From Limnanthes douglasii subsp. nivea (lineage: Eukaryota > Streptophyta > Magnoliopsida > Brassicales > Limnanthaceae), in contig JAUPFV010000005.1 of assembly GCA_036936605.1 (NCBI GenBank), forward strand, positions 49,248,742-49,312,741: a DNA stretch of 64,000 nt. The letters run 5' to 3'. The translations under genes were made by a program, and so were the position numbers. The notes under the pieces are model-generated. The model saw nothing but the letters and a program-made list of their open reading frames with translations, did not search any database and was not told the DNA's origin. Positions 32,536-43,689 of this stretch are shown one piece after another (the first letter of the stretch is position 1; each line of letters opens with the position of its first letter).

Positions 32536-33170
32536 GAAACATGGAGTGTTGGAATTGTAGGAAGACCGGGCACTTAAAATATCAGTGCAAGACAGAACCA
32601 AAGGAACAAGAGAAGAAGACAGAGGCAAATATCACTTCAGAAGGAGATGATGCGTTAATATGCTCCTTAGAAAGCAGGGAAGAGTCTTGGATATTTGACT
32701 CTGGAGCATCGTTTCACGCGACTTCGAAGAAAGAATTCTTCGAGAGGTATGTCCCTGGTAACCTTGGAAAAGTATATCTTGGTGATGATCAACCTTGTGA
32801 TATTATTGGTAAAGGTACTGTGAAGATTAAGTTGAATGGGTCTGTATGGGAACTGAAAGATGTCAGACATATCCCCAGTCTGAGAAAGAACTTAATCTCA
32901 ATAGGTCAGTTGGCTAGCGAAGGCTATAGTACGATCTTCTATGGTGACAATTGGAAAATTTCAAAGGGAGCAATGACGATTGCTCGCGGAAAGAAGAGTG
33001 GTACTCTTTACAAGATAGCAGAGACGAGCTGTTCAATTGCTAGCAGCAGGAAACGAAAATCCAAATGTTTGGCACCAGAGGCTTGGCCATATGAGTGTAA
33101 AGGGTATGAAAATTATGTACTCGAATGGGAAGCTTCCAGGTCTAAAGTCAGTCAATATAGACATGTGTGA
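32532..33170 (+). CDS. Element F gag zinc knuckle and protease
   Basis: CCHC knuckle CWNCRKTGHLKYQC near 32550, then protease with FDSGASFHA (32696-32722), followed by the protease C-terminus (IPSLRKNLISIGQL). A shift at about 33040 moves the integrase into the next frame. Confidence 0.85.
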   Translation: MRNMECWNCRKTGHLKYQCKTEPKEQEKKTEANITSEGDDALICSLESREESWIFDSGASFHATSKKEFFERYVPGNLGKVYLGDDQPCDIIGKGTVKIKLNGSVWELKDVRHIPSLRKNLISIGQLASEGYSTIFYGDNWKISKGAMTIARGKKSGTLYKIAETSCSIASSRKRKSKCLAPEAWPYECKGYENYVLEWEASRSKVSQYRHV

Positions 33171-34851
33171 AGATTGCATACTTGGAAAACAGAAAAGGGT
33201 CAGTTTTCAGACGAGTGGTAGAACCCCAAAGAAAGAAAGGCTGGAGCTTGTTCACTCTGACGTTTGGGGGCCAACAACTGTTTCATCTATAGGAGGGAAA
33301 TACTATTTCGTGACCTTTATCGATGATCATTCTCGAAAGGTATGGGTTTATTTTCTGAAGCATAAATCTGAAGTGTTTGATGTTTTTAGGAGATGGAAAT
33401 CTATGGTTGAGAATGAGACAGGTCTGAAGATTAAAAAGCTGAGAACTGATAATGGTGGTGAATATGAGGACACCAAATTCAAGAAATTTTTCTATGAGCA
33501 TGGTATTAGGATGGAGAGAACCATTCCAGGTACGCCTCAACACAATGGTATTGCCAAACGTATGAATAGAACGTTGACAGAAAGAGCCAGAAGCATTCGA
33601 ATACAGTCTGGTTTACCGAAGCAGTTCTGGGCAGAAGCAATCAACACATCGGCTTACATGGTTAACCGAGGCCCGTCGGTTCCCTTAGAACATCGAATAC
33701 CCGAGGAGGTATGGAGTGGCAAGGATATAAAATTATCACATCTAAGAGTTTTTTGTTGTACAACATATGTTCATATAAGTGACCAAGGCAGGAACAAGCT
33801 TGATCCGAAATCGAAAAAATGTTTCTTGATCGGCTATGGCGAAGATGAGTTCGGTTATTTTGTTTGGGATGAGGAGAACAAGAAGATGATACGAAGCAGA
33901 GATGTGATCTTCAATGAAACATTGATGTACAAGGACAGACATAAAACTGAAGCAAATGAATCAAAGCCGTATGAATCAGTATTCGCAGATATTGAGGGAG
34001 TCCCAGATAATCAAGAAATAGAGTCGATCAGATTAACCCCTCAACAAGGAGAGTCTGTTGGACAGATCGATCAACAGCAATCCGATACCTTACAGCCGAC
34101 CGAGGCAGTTCCTGTTTTGCGAAGATCTTCCCGACCCCATGTACCTAACAGGAGATACTTGAACTATCTGTTACTTACCGATGGAGGAGAACCTGAATGC
34201 TATGATGAAGCTTGCCAGACCAGTGATGCTAGTAAGTGGGAGTTTGCTATGAAAAATGAGATGAAGTCTTTAATCTCAAATGATACATGGGATCTAACTG
34301 AGTTACCAATGGGTAAGAAGGCACTTCATAACAAATGGGTGTATCGGGTGAAAGATGAGCATGATGGCTCTAAGAGATACAAAGCACGACTAGTTGTCAA
34401 AGGGTTCCAGCAAAAGGAAGGAATTGATTACACCGATATTTTTGCTCCAGTTGTGAAGCTCAATACTATTAGATCAGTGTTGAGTATTGTTGCCATTGAA
34501 GACCTTTATCTTAAACAGTTAGATGTGAAGACTGCATTTCTTCACGGGGATTTGGATGAGGAGATATACATGTATCAACCAGAAGGTTTCTTAAAAGAAG
34601 GGAAAGAAAACATGGTATGCAGACTTAAGAAAAGTTTGTACGGTTTAAAACAAGCTCCAAGACAGTGGTACAAGAAATTTGACGGTTTTATGCACAAAGA
34701 GAGTTTTCAGAAGTGTAATGCGGACCACTGTTGCTATTTTAAAAGATGTAAGTCCAGTTATATCATTTTGCTACTCTATGTTGATGATATGTTAGTAGCA
34801 GGTTCAGATATGGATGATATTAGAATATTGAAGCTACAATTGTCAAAATAA
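33037..34851 (+). CDS. Element F integrase and reverse transcriptase
   Basis: GAG-pre-integrase motif (VWHQRLGHMSVKGM), integrase zinc-binding residues, core DDE region with SDVWGP and TDNGGEY. The third catalytic residue is lost: the usual AERMNRT reads AKRMNRT (about 33556). RT has FAPVVKLNTIRSVLS, KTAFLHGDL and catalytic YVDDML near 34780. The frame stops at TAA 34849-34851; RT and RNase H resume in the same or neighbouring frame. Confidence 0.88.
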   Translation: MLAAGNENPNVWHQRLGHMSVKGMKIMYSNGKLPGLKSVNIDMCEDCILGKQKRVSFQTSGRTPKKERLELVHSDVWGPTTVSSIGGKYYFVTFIDDHSRKVWVYFLKHKSEVFDVFRRWKSMVENETGLKIKKLRTDNGGEYEDTKFKKFFYEHGIRMERTIPGTPQHNGIAKRMNRTLTERARSIRIQSGLPKQFWAEAINTSAYMVNRGPSVPLEHRIPEEVWSGKDIKLSHLRVFCCTTYVHISDQGRNKLDPKSKKCFLIGYGEDEFGYFVWDEENKKMIRSRDVIFNETLMYKDRHKTEANESKPYESVFADIEGVPDNQEIESIRLTPQQGESVGQIDQQQSDTLQPTEAVPVLRRSSRPHVPNRRYLNYLLLTDGGEPECYDEACQTSDASKWEFAMKNEMKSLISNDTWDLTELPMGKKALHNKWVYRVKDEHDGSKRYKARLVVKGFQQKEGIDYTDIFAPVVKLNTIRSVLSIVAIEDLYLKQLDVKTAFLHGDLDEEIYMYQPEGFLKEGKENMVCRLKKSLYGLKQAPRQWYKKFDGFMHKESFQKCNADHCCYFKRCKSSYIILLLYVDDMLVAGSDMDDIRILKLQLSK

Positions 34852-35739
34852 TTTGACATGAAGGACTTGGGTCCGGCGAAGAAGATTCTTGGAATGTAAA
34901 TCATAAGAGATAAGCATAGAAAAGTTTTGCAGTTATCTCAGTCAGAGTACACCGATCGCGTTTTGAAGAGATTTAACATGTGTGATGCAAAGCCAGTTAG
35001 TACACCATTGGCAGGTCACTTTCGTTTATCCAAGGATCAATCCCCTAAGACGGATGAAGAAAAAGACTTCATGGCTAAGGTTCCTTACGCCTCAGCTATT
35101 GGAAGTTTGATGTGTGCAATGGTCTGTACGAGACCAGACATTAGTTATGCAGTGGGAGTTGTGAGTAGGTTTATGTCAAACCCAGGGAAAATTCATTGGG
35201 AAGCTGTCAAATGGATTTTGAGGTACCTACTAGGTACCATAGAAAAGTGTTTGTACTTTGGTAAGGGTGAGTTAAAGGTACAAGGCCACGTAGATGCAGA
35301 TTTTGGAGGTGAAGTTGATCACCGGAAAAGCACTACCGGTTATATATTTACTGTTGGAACTATAGTTGTTAGTTGGATGCCAAAATTACAGAAAATTGTC
35401 ACTTTATCAACTACAGAGGCTGAGTATGTATCACTGACCGAAGCCAGTAAAGAGATGATATGGCTTCAAGGTTTGTTAACCGAGTTGGGATTCAAACAGA
35501 AGAACAACGTTCTGCATAGTGATAGTCAAAGTGCAATTCAATTGGCGAAGAATTCAACATTTCATTCAAGAACCAAGCACATCAGTCTTCGTTATCATTT
35601 CATTAGATCTTTATTGGAAGATGAGGTGCTAATACTGGAAAAGATCCAAGGAAGCAAGAATCCAGCTGATATGTTGACAAAGACAGTAGCCATTGAAAAA
35701 CTGAAGTTGTGTTCAGCTTCAGTTGGTCTACAAGAGTAA
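34852..35739 (+). CDS. Element F RT end and RNase H
   Basis: Open from 34927 to TAA 35739. Contains YTDRVLKRFNM, PYASAIGSLM, then RNase H residues: DADFGGEVDHRKSTTGY, TTEAEY, SDSQSAI and the end KNPADMLTK. Confidence 0.88.
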
Positions 35740-35810
35740 TAAGACCAGAAAGATCTGCTGCATAGATCAAGGTGTGAAGACAGGTTGAAACCAGTCTTCA
35801 AGTGGGAGAT

Positions 35811-36336
35811 TGTTAAGTTTTTCTGAACTTATCTGCATTTCCAATGAAGCCAGTGCTTGCCATCACTTGAGTAAAATGTATCATAACCTTCAAGTAGAAT
35901 GTGAAGACAGTGGAGATGAGGCAAGTGCTAAGCACATTAAAGAGAACTGGAGTGAATTGAAAAGACAGTGTAATTTTAGGGGGTTATAAATTACACATTA
36001 AGGACTGTAATATTTTTTTCCCTTTTTAAGTGTTACAGTCTCTATAAAACCCAGTGTTAGGGTTTTTGTGCATTCACTAGAAACGGCAGTCACTGTGTTC
36101 TTCCTAATAAAATCGATCTGCAGCAGGTCCGGAGACGTAGGCATAATTTGCTGAACTCCGTTAACAATTGTGTCTTTGATTTCACTTTTGTTTTTTGTGC
36201 TTTCCTTTTCTTTTTTTTCTTTTGATCTGATTTGACAGGAAATTAGCATAGTCTTTGATTTCACTTTTGTTTTTTGTGCTTTCCTTTTCTTTTTTTTTTG
36301 ATCTGATTTGACAGGAAATTAGCATATTTCCCTTAG
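35811..36336 (+). repeat. Internal LTR of a second copia element within F
   Basis: Begins TGTTAAGTTT directly after a polypurine tract (CAAGTGGGAGAT), 72 bp after the pol stop, the normal place for a 3' LTR of this coding region. It has a TATA-like stretch near 36041 and is followed at 36340-36352 by TGGTATCAGAGCA, a second tRNA-Met primer site. A 76-79-bp tandem duplication fills 36172-36326. It is unrelated in sequence to the outer LTRs. Confidence 0.82.
36172..36326 (+). repeat. Tandem duplication in the internal LTR
   Basis: Two copies of a 76-79-bp unit starting GTCTTTGATTTCACTTTTG, differing mainly in a T-run length. Confidence 0.92.
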
Positions 36337-36339
36337 AAA

Positions 36340-36352
36340 TGGTATCAGAGCA
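36340..36352 (+). promoter_or_regulatory. Second primer-binding site inside F
   Basis: TGGTATCAGAGCA, immediately after the internal LTR; marks it as originally a 5' LTR junction. Confidence 0.8.
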
Positions 36353-36460
36353 CCAGGCCCAGACGGAACGCGATGTGGTGTATTGTGATGTGGGTGAAAT
36401 TCTGCGAACATCATACCAGAAGCCGAGAGCCATACTCAAGGTGAATGATCTGCTGGATAG

Positions 36461-36649
36461 ATGGAGCGCCACGACTCATCAAGCAGGTGGCTTGATAAAG
36501 GAGCGGCGCAGATTCATCTAAAGATGGAGCGCCACGGCTCATCAAGCAGGTGGCTTGATCATGGAGCAGCGCAGATTCATCTAAAGAGGGAGTGCCAGAT
36601 GGCTCATCAAGCGGGTGACTTGATCAAGGAGCGGCACAGAGCAGATAGA
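36461..36649 (+). repeat. 63-bp tandem triplication in F
   Basis: Units start at 36461, 36524 and 36587, each beginning ATGGAGCGCCACG or a variant. The first two are near identical, the third degenerate. Confidence 0.9.
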
Positions 36650-36753
36650 TCTGCCCTAAAGCTCTAGAGTTCAGGTTTCTCTTCACCTGACTAGAGTAGG
36701 CGGATGGAAGTCAATTGAGAGGAGGATAGAGTGGTACTTTGTTCGAGAGGAGG

Positions 36754-36984
36754 ATTGTTAGGTGCGACCAAAGTCCCACATCCCACATCGGTTAAACATG
36801 GGAAGAAAGATCAGTATATAAGTTAAGAATACATCTCCATTAGTGTGAGGCCTTTTGGAAGTGGACCAAAAGCAAAGTCGTGCGGGCCAGTGGGCCCAAA
36901 GCGGACAATATCACATTATTGTGGAGATCAGAGTATTCTTACTTATATACAAAGGCGGAATATACTGACCCAATATTCCCTACA
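36754..36984 (+). repeat. Element F outer 3' LTR
   Basis: 231 bp, nearly identical to the 5' copy; preceded by a purine tract (GAGAGGAGGAT). Confidence 0.93.
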
Positions 36985-36989
36985 GGCTG

Positions 36990-38426
36990 AACAACAAGGG
37001 AAAGCATGTTAATCGGTTGAGGCCGTGGGATATAATAAGACTGGGTACTCTGCTTTGTAACGACTGAGGCCTAAGCGCTCTGCTGGATTTGTGTTGCCAG
37101 TTCGGACGCCTCCATCTCCTCAATTAATATCTGTTTCTCCACTTGGGCTAAGAGAGCGGAAAAAGTGAATGCCTATTTTTTGGTGACTGCCTGCTTCATC
37201 GGTCTCAGAAGCAATCCTAACCGATATTCTGCCAATGCTACATTTTCCTCGCAATGATCTAGATCCGTTTTGGCATCGACAAAGCGTCCAGTGTAATCCC
37301 TGAGGCTCTCTCCCAACTTTTGTCTGCAGTTGACAATCGTGTCCCCATTTTCTCGGAAGCTTTTGCTTCCAACAAACTGCTGCCGAAACATTACTCAGAA
37401 CATCCCGAAGTTTTTGATACAGCCCTGTGGTAACCTATTGTACCATTTGAAGGCCCGATCCTTGAAAGCCATCGAAAAATCTCGGCATAGAAGCTTGTCA
37501 TCGTTGTCAAAACTTAGCATAAAGTTCTTGAAGGCCTCCAGATGGTTATCTGGATCCTTTTTGTCGTCGTACTTTTCTAGTTTGGATATGTCGAATCTCT
37601 TCGGGAGATGTCCCGACAATATTTCATCCGATAATGGCGATGCTCTCCAATTAAGCCCAAATCCGAAAGTGCCGCCAGGGAGGCCCTCAGTGGGGATCCC
37701 GTACAATCCCTCGTTGTTCGGATTGATAAATTGGCTACTAACCCTGTATCCATATGTTTGGCTTTCAGACGGTTGCTACTGAACTTGGGGTAACACTACC
37801 CGTTCCTCCCTACTCGCTTTCAATATTTCTTTTTTCTCGTGAGAGTTTGGTGTTCTTTTTTCGGTGCTGTCCTTCTTAAGTTTTGGCGAGTCAAAAGCCT
37901 TACTTTACTGCGTCGGGATCTACTCTTCCTGGTAAGTTTATTGCATATGATTTGGTGTCGGGATTCTCTACCCAAATACTCATCCGAAGTGAAATCGGTG
38001 GAATCGTCTTGATCCTCTTTTGAAAAATGTTTGGCCCTTATTTCCATTTCCCGATCCGGTTTGGGTTCCCGATGAGCGCGGCCACGGGAGTTGTTCTTGT
38101 TTCGATTTCCATCCAAGGAGCCTTCTCTATCAGTGTCTATCATGTGTTCTTTGTCTTTTCCTTCTCGGGTCCTTTTTCATTCAAAGCTCTCTCCTTTTTA
38201 GCGTTCAGTTTTGCAATATCTTCCACCAGTGGTCTTCTCGTCATGATTATAGTTGATCGTTTATCCCGACCCCGCACATAGTGGTCATGGTCGGGAAATA
38301 TTTCGCCCTCAGACAGCGATCCATCTCGGGCTGCGTCTCTCCCGATCCCGTCCCCAGTCGTTTCGTCGTTCATAATTTAGTTAAATCATGATTTTGAGGA
38401 AAAAGATGCCCTTCAGGTATCACTCT
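36990..38426 (-). pseudogene. Element B gag, N-terminal and core part
   Basis: Minus-strand pieces: charged N-terminus 38373-38140 and 38143-37820, gag core 37706-37395 (ILSGHLPKRFDISKLEKYD, FKWYNRLPQGCI) and 37391-37173 (FRQQFVGSKSFRENGDTI). Stops and shifts separate them. The copia element F interrupts the C-terminal side. Confidence 0.8.
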
Positions 38427-38445
38427 TTCCCACAGACGGCGCCAA
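38427..38445 (-). promoter_or_regulatory. Element B primer-binding site
   Basis: TTGGCGCCGTCTGTGGGAA on the minus strand, directly next to the 5' LTR; a common plant Ty3/gypsy primer-site string. Confidence 0.85.
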
Positions 38446-38776
38446 TGATGATTAAATATGTGATTAAAGAAGGAATCTTGGATCTAGTGTATGATGTGAC
38501 TAGAGAGGAAAGTGTAGAGAGATAAAGTAGAAAGAGAATGTATTTAATAATGCCCACCAACCCAGGAATAAAAGGGTTCCCTTATATAGTGGGTGAGGTG
38601 GCCCCCACTTATTTCCTTTGTGGTCCTTCTATTATTACAACATGGTCCCTCACATTTAATACTTTAAGGATATTTTCCTCTAACTAAGTAGTAAATATGC
38701 TAATGGGACAATTACATTTATTTCTTCTAACAATTAATAGTTATAATCTTGATCTTGGTGATTTATCTCCTTATCA
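38446..38776 (-). repeat. Element B 5' LTR
   Basis: 331 bp partner of 22496-22825, with matching duplication ATGTA just outside. Confidence 0.93.
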
Positions 38777-39800
38777 ATGTACACTTTAGAAGGCCGGCCA
38801 TATTACAATCTCATAGGGAAAACCGGAGTACCCGTTTCTGTAAATACCATAAAGGAGTGGGGCATGATACCCATGATTGCATATATTTAAAGCAAGAGGT
38901 GCATAATCTCATTGAAATGGGTAAATTGGGGGCTTATGTTAAAAAATAAAGGGGGAGCAGGCCAGATAACACACCCTATAGCCCAAATACTCCCCGAATG
39001 ACTCCTTCGGTAGCTCCTAGAATGTCAAGGAATGAGGATACCATGATGATTATTGAAATGTTTGATGTGGATTATAAGTACCTCGATCCGGATCCGGGTT
39101 AGAATAAGGTAGGGGTGATAGTGGACAAGACTGCTATTGTCTCCGGTTTTGTTAAATATTTTGAGTCTTTAACCATATTTGGGGAAGATAACCGGACCAT
39201 CAAATTATTCGAGAAAAACATATGTCAACAACTGGACTACTCAATTTGATGGGAGAATGTCCAAACATCTATACCAAACTCCAGCTCCGTTCATAATTTT
39301 TGATGAGGATGATTTGAGAGATATTGCAGGACCCCATGAAGATGTCGTGGTGATAGGGGCGTCAATAGGAAGAAATGATGTGTATCGAATCCTAACCAAC
39401 ACGAGCAGATCGACAAACATATTTTTTTTAAATATCTATAAGCAGATGTAAAACCCCTCGATTATTCAATGTTCAAACATAACTATTTTGGGATTCACTA
39501 GAAGTTCGGCAGATGTAGTTGGAGACTTCGAAGAGGAAGTATTTTTCGGTAAAAGGCCTTTCAAGAAAATGGTGAAGGTATTGTTTTTTTATGGTTGACT
39601 TCCCAATATCTTACAATGTTATATTTGGAAGATATTAGCTCTCCAAGATGCATGTTTTGGCCTCTCCTGTCCACCAGTGCTTACATTATGTTGTGGGTGC
39701 ACACGTGGGTGTTGTCCGAAGCAGTCAGAAGGTAGCTAGAGAATGCTATGTGACAGCTCTTTTCTCAAAGTCTTTGGAGGCAGTCAAAGTTAACAAAGAA
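38777..39800 (+). pseudogene. Element C gag end and protease
   Basis: Resumes gag after B: FCKYHKGVGHDTHDC knuckle, NLIEMGKLGAYVKK, then protease region 39179-39451 (DEDDLRDIAGPHEDVVVIGASIG). The protease active site has decayed: DTGSS reads NTSRS at about 39398. Ends at TAG 39801-39803, followed by CAG CTA, as in B and D. Confidence 0.8.
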
Positions 39801-40798
39801 TAGCAGCTATTGCAGCCTTCCACCAATGAGAATGGAGTTGATGAACCAAGGGAGGCTCCTAGTGTTATAATACCTATAAAATAAGTTGAATTCCAATTCC
39901 TGGCCAAAGGAAAATATGTTAAGATTGTTACTAAGTTACCACTAAGTTTGAAACAAAGGCCGTTATATTTCTTATCAGATAATTTACATGTGTTTGCGTG
40001 GTGTAATGGTGATGTAACCGGAGTGCCCGCCGAGGTACTTTTCCATAAGTTGTCAGTTCGAACTAATGTTGGAGCAGTTGTACAAAAAACATGGTTTTTT
40101 TCCTAAGGAAAAAGCAGATGTGATTGTGCAAGAAGTTGACCGACTAACCAAAATGGGCCACATCAAAGAATCTTAGTACCTCTTGTAGACTGCCAACCCT
40201 GTTTTGGTCAAGAAAAAGAATGGAAAGTGACGCATGTGTATTGACTTCACTAATCTTAATAAAACATGCCCAAAATATCCTTATCTCATTCCCCAGATAG
40301 ATCAGTTAGTGGATTTTGCTTCTGGGAACAAGTTGTTGTCCTTTATGGATGATTTTTTCAGGGTACAATCAGTTACAAGTAGATTTGAGTGATCAGGACC
40401 ACATATATTTTATTACAAACAGAGGACTTCATTGCTACAAAGTGATGTCATTTGGATTGAAAAATGTTTGGTACACTTATCAAAAATTAGTAAATAAAGC
40501 CTTTGCTAGTCAAATTGGCAGGAATATGGAAGTATATATAGATGACATGATGGTGAAGGGACTCGAGGAAGATGCGCACATATCTGATATTCAAGAAACT
40601 TTTTCTAACTTAGAAGCCATCAATTTAAAATTGAACCCGGAGAAATGTGTTTTTGGGGTCCGATCTGAAAAGTTTTTGGGTTATGTTATAAGTGAAAAAA
40701 GGATTAAGCCTGATTCGGATCAGCTAAATGCTTTGTTGGATATGGATCCTCCTCGAAACACTAAATAAGTTCAAAGACTAACCGGACATTAGGCTGCG
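39801..40798 (+). pseudogene. Element C reverse transcriptase
   Basis: After the UAG the frame leads into VFAWCNGDVTGVP and KMGHIKES with further stops. A TGA at 40228-40230 replaces the Trp before RMCIDF, as in D. 40316-40768 carries the palm with YIDD and LNPEKCVFGVRSEKFLGY. Confidence 0.82.
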
Positions 40799-41846
40799 TT
40801 GAATAGGTTCATTTCAAGATTATCTAATAAGTGTGTTCCATTTTTCCAAGTATTAAGAAATGCCAAAGACTTTCATTGGTCTCCACAGTGCGAACATGTT
40901 TTCCTTGAAATCAAGAAGCATGTATCTTCGCCTAAGACGGTGTTCAAACCTATTAAGGGGGAGAAAATTTACATATACTTAACTGCGTTCGAATATGCAG
41001 TAAGTGTTGCGTTAGTAAAAGAAGTGGATAGCTACCCTCGTCCGGTATATTATATAAGAAAAAGTCTATTGGAAGCTTAAAAGAGATATCTGAAGTTAGA
41101 AAAGTTAGCCTTGGCATTGGTAATAGCAGCTAGGAAAATGAGACCGTACTTCTAGGCACATTCGATTGTTGTTCGAACATCTTTTCCCTTAAAGAATGTT
41201 CTTTAAAAGGCTGATATATCAAGCAGAATGACCAAATGGTCAGTCGAACTAGGTGATTATGACATTGATTTTACACCCCGAACTGTAGTAAAGGCTCAAG
41301 CTGTGGCTGATTTCTTAGTAGAGTTTCATACTGAAAGGCCCTCTGAGCAAAGGTAAGCAAACCAATCTAAAACAGAATGGATAGTCCGAACAGAAGGCGG
41401 ATCTGGTACCATGGGATGTGGGGCCTGAATTTGTTTAACTTCTCTGTATGATGATACTATGTATCAAGCTATATGTTTTGGTTTCATGGCCTCCAATAAT
41501 GAGTCAGAATATGAAGCAACCATAGTTGGTCTAAGATTAGCCCTTATACGTGGGGAAAAGAGACTCTGATTGATGAGTGACTCCCAACTACTAATTCATC
41601 ATGCTCAGGGATAGTCTGAAGCAAAGAAGGAACAATTAGTAAAATATTTGTTGATACTAAAGAAAGTTGTTGCAAGCTTTAAGGCTATCCAATATGAATA
41701 TGTCCCTAGATCGGAGAATATTGTGGCTGACTCTCTAGCGACCATAGCCTATTCTGAAGCCTACCCATGGATTTTGATACACGAATTCCACTTGATAGAT
41801 TCAGGCCAAGAGAAGGGTAAAGAGGATGAAGAAAATATGAGCATAT
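40799..41846 (+). pseudogene. Element C RNase H domains
   Basis: First RNase H 40799-41080 (LNRFISRLSNKC, PVYYIRKSLLEA); second archaeal-type copy from about 41230 (MTKWSVELGDYDIDF, RTEGGS where the Asp has become Glu, DSQLLIHHA, ENIVADSLATIAY). Several stops. Confidence 0.78.
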
Positions 41847-43105
41847 TTGTTGTTCAACCCAAAGACTGGAGGTATGATATTTTTTCCGTTTATTTCCGAT
41901 GAAGTTTTGCCTCCGGATAAAACCCTGGCTAAGAAGGTTAAAAATAAAGCTCGCGGGTTCCTGGTATTAAGAGAAGTTCTTTATAAAAAAGTCTTTCAGG
42001 CGACCCCTCCTACATTGCTTAGGATTTGAAGAATCCCAAAATGTTCTTTCTAAACTACACGATAGAGAAGGCTTTGTACATTGTGGCTATAATACCTTAA
42101 TGAGGAGAGTCTTGTTAGCAAGATACTACTGGCCAACAATGATGGCAGATGCCAAAGAGATAATTAAAAGATGCGATCCTTGTCAGAGATATGGGAATGA
42201 AATCCATGTGCCAGTGGTTCCTATGGAGTCTATATCCGAACCCATACCTTTTGATAGATAGGATTTGGATTTGGTTAGACCTCTTTCCATGGCATCCGGA
42301 GGATATCGAACAATAATAGTGGAAATTTACTATTTCTCTAGGTGGATGAAGGCAACACCCTTAGTTGGGACCACTTATAAGGCGGTTATAAAATTTATTC
42401 TATCCAATATATGTTGCAGATTCGGAATCCCCCGGAAAATCATTACAGATAATAGCCCACAATTTGATAATAAATACATGGAGATGTTTTGCACTTCCAG
42501 ATGAATCCATCAATTTTTTTCTTCTTCTTTCCACCCTCAGGCTAATGGGAAAGTTGAATTTGTTAATCAGGCGATCTTGTCAGGAATAAAAAAGAATCTG
42601 GAAGATGCTGCAGGAAAATGGCCAAGTTATTTACAAGAGGTACTGTGGGTGTACCAAACTACTCTCCGGACTGCTACACAAGAATCCTCTTTTGCCCTCA
42701 TTTATGTGATAGATGCAATCACACCCATAGAAGCTACTCTATCATCCTTTAAAATCCAAAACTATTCCGAACATGAAAATGGTATGGCGGTTAGGAATCA
42801 GTTGGATTTGATTGAAAATAAAATAGTCAAGGCATATTTAAGAACAACACACTATCAAGGTTTGACGAGAAGCAGATTTGCATCCAAGGTTAAAAGAATA
42901 GATTTTTAGTTAGGAGACAAAGTCTTAAGAAAGGTTTTTTTGCATACTAAAGAAAAAAACAGTTTGGAAATCCGGCTCCAAACTCGGAAGGTTCGTATGT
43001 GATATGTAAAAGAATCAAGCCAGGGACATATAGACTTCAAGACAAGGAGAGCAGATTTTTGAAGCATCCATGGAACATTGAACATATCAGGTTATATTTA
43101 GAATA
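41847..43105 (+). pseudogene. Element C integrase
   Basis: Pieces at 41847-42029, 42265-42504 (LVRPLSMASGGYRT, ITDNSPQFDN) and 42577-42909 (GIKKNLEDAAGKWPSYLQEVLW), ending HPWNIEHIRLYLE near 43105. Stops and shifts throughout. Confidence 0.8.
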
Positions 43106-43689
43106 AAACTCTCTTGTAAATATTTACCTTCTTGTATCTTAGTGTAAATATTAGAATGTGCATACTCTTTCCTACCCTGGTGGCGCGGAGAGATTTTAAT
43201 GAGATGTCCAGTTTTTTGAATCACTGATAACTTATGCCTTCTTCGAAATTCTTGTGAGTAGTACGAGGAGATCAGATGAATTAAATACTTATTAAACACC
43301 CCGGCTCTCAAGTGAAGTATCTTTGAGATGACCAGATTTACTAAACACTTAATCAGATTTATTAAACACTTGTGATCAGAGTCATTCAACACTATCATCC
43401 TTCGAAATGGAATGTTGTTAAAATGACTAAACACTTATTAAACACATCGTAAATATTAAAGATCACTTAAACATTAGCCATAAGAAGAAAAAAGAGTTCG
43501 TGCAAAAGAAAGATTAACATGATAACTTGATCGGAATGATTCTGATTTACAGTTTAGAAAATTCCTTGGCCATCCAAGGACTTTGGTTCATAAAATAAGG
43601 ATAAAAAACATAAAAAATGCATTTTTCATCCAAGGAATTTAGTTATGAACACAAAATAATATTATTACCTTAGGGCTTGTTCCATTCGG
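43106..43689. other. Spacer between pol and antisense gene in element C
   Basis: Holds a stretch shared with D (GGTGGCGCGGAGAGATTTTAATGAG type, 43172-43206; D at 62835-62865), perhaps part of the sense transcript's 3' end, and several scattered TTATTAAACAC strings. Confidence 0.5.

Larger units (their letters stand above)
31531..36984 (+). mobile_element. Element F: chimeric Ty1/copia retrotransposon
   Basis: 5,454 bp with short outer LTRs (229 and 231 bp) and a perfect duplication GGCTG at 31526-31530 and 36985-36989. It encodes gag, protease, integrase, RT and RNase H in copia order; the proteins resemble the Tork/Tnt1 group. Between the end of pol and the outer 3' LTR lies a complete second LTR with its own primer site (35811-36352), so the element is a chimera. 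Confidence 0.9.
22496..38776 (-). mobile_element. Element B: Ty3/gypsy (Tat-like) retrotransposon with antisense gene
   Basis: 16.3 kb including the 5.5-kb copia insertion F, about 10.8 kb without it. Bounded by 330-bp LTRs with TG...CA ends and the duplication ATGTA. Minus-strand order: 5' LTR, primer site, gag, protease, UAG, RT, RNase H, second RNase H, integrase, a 97-bp tandem repeat, an antisense gene, polypurine tract (GACTGGGGGGCT) and 3' LTR. It sits in the gag of element C. Confidence 0.92.
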
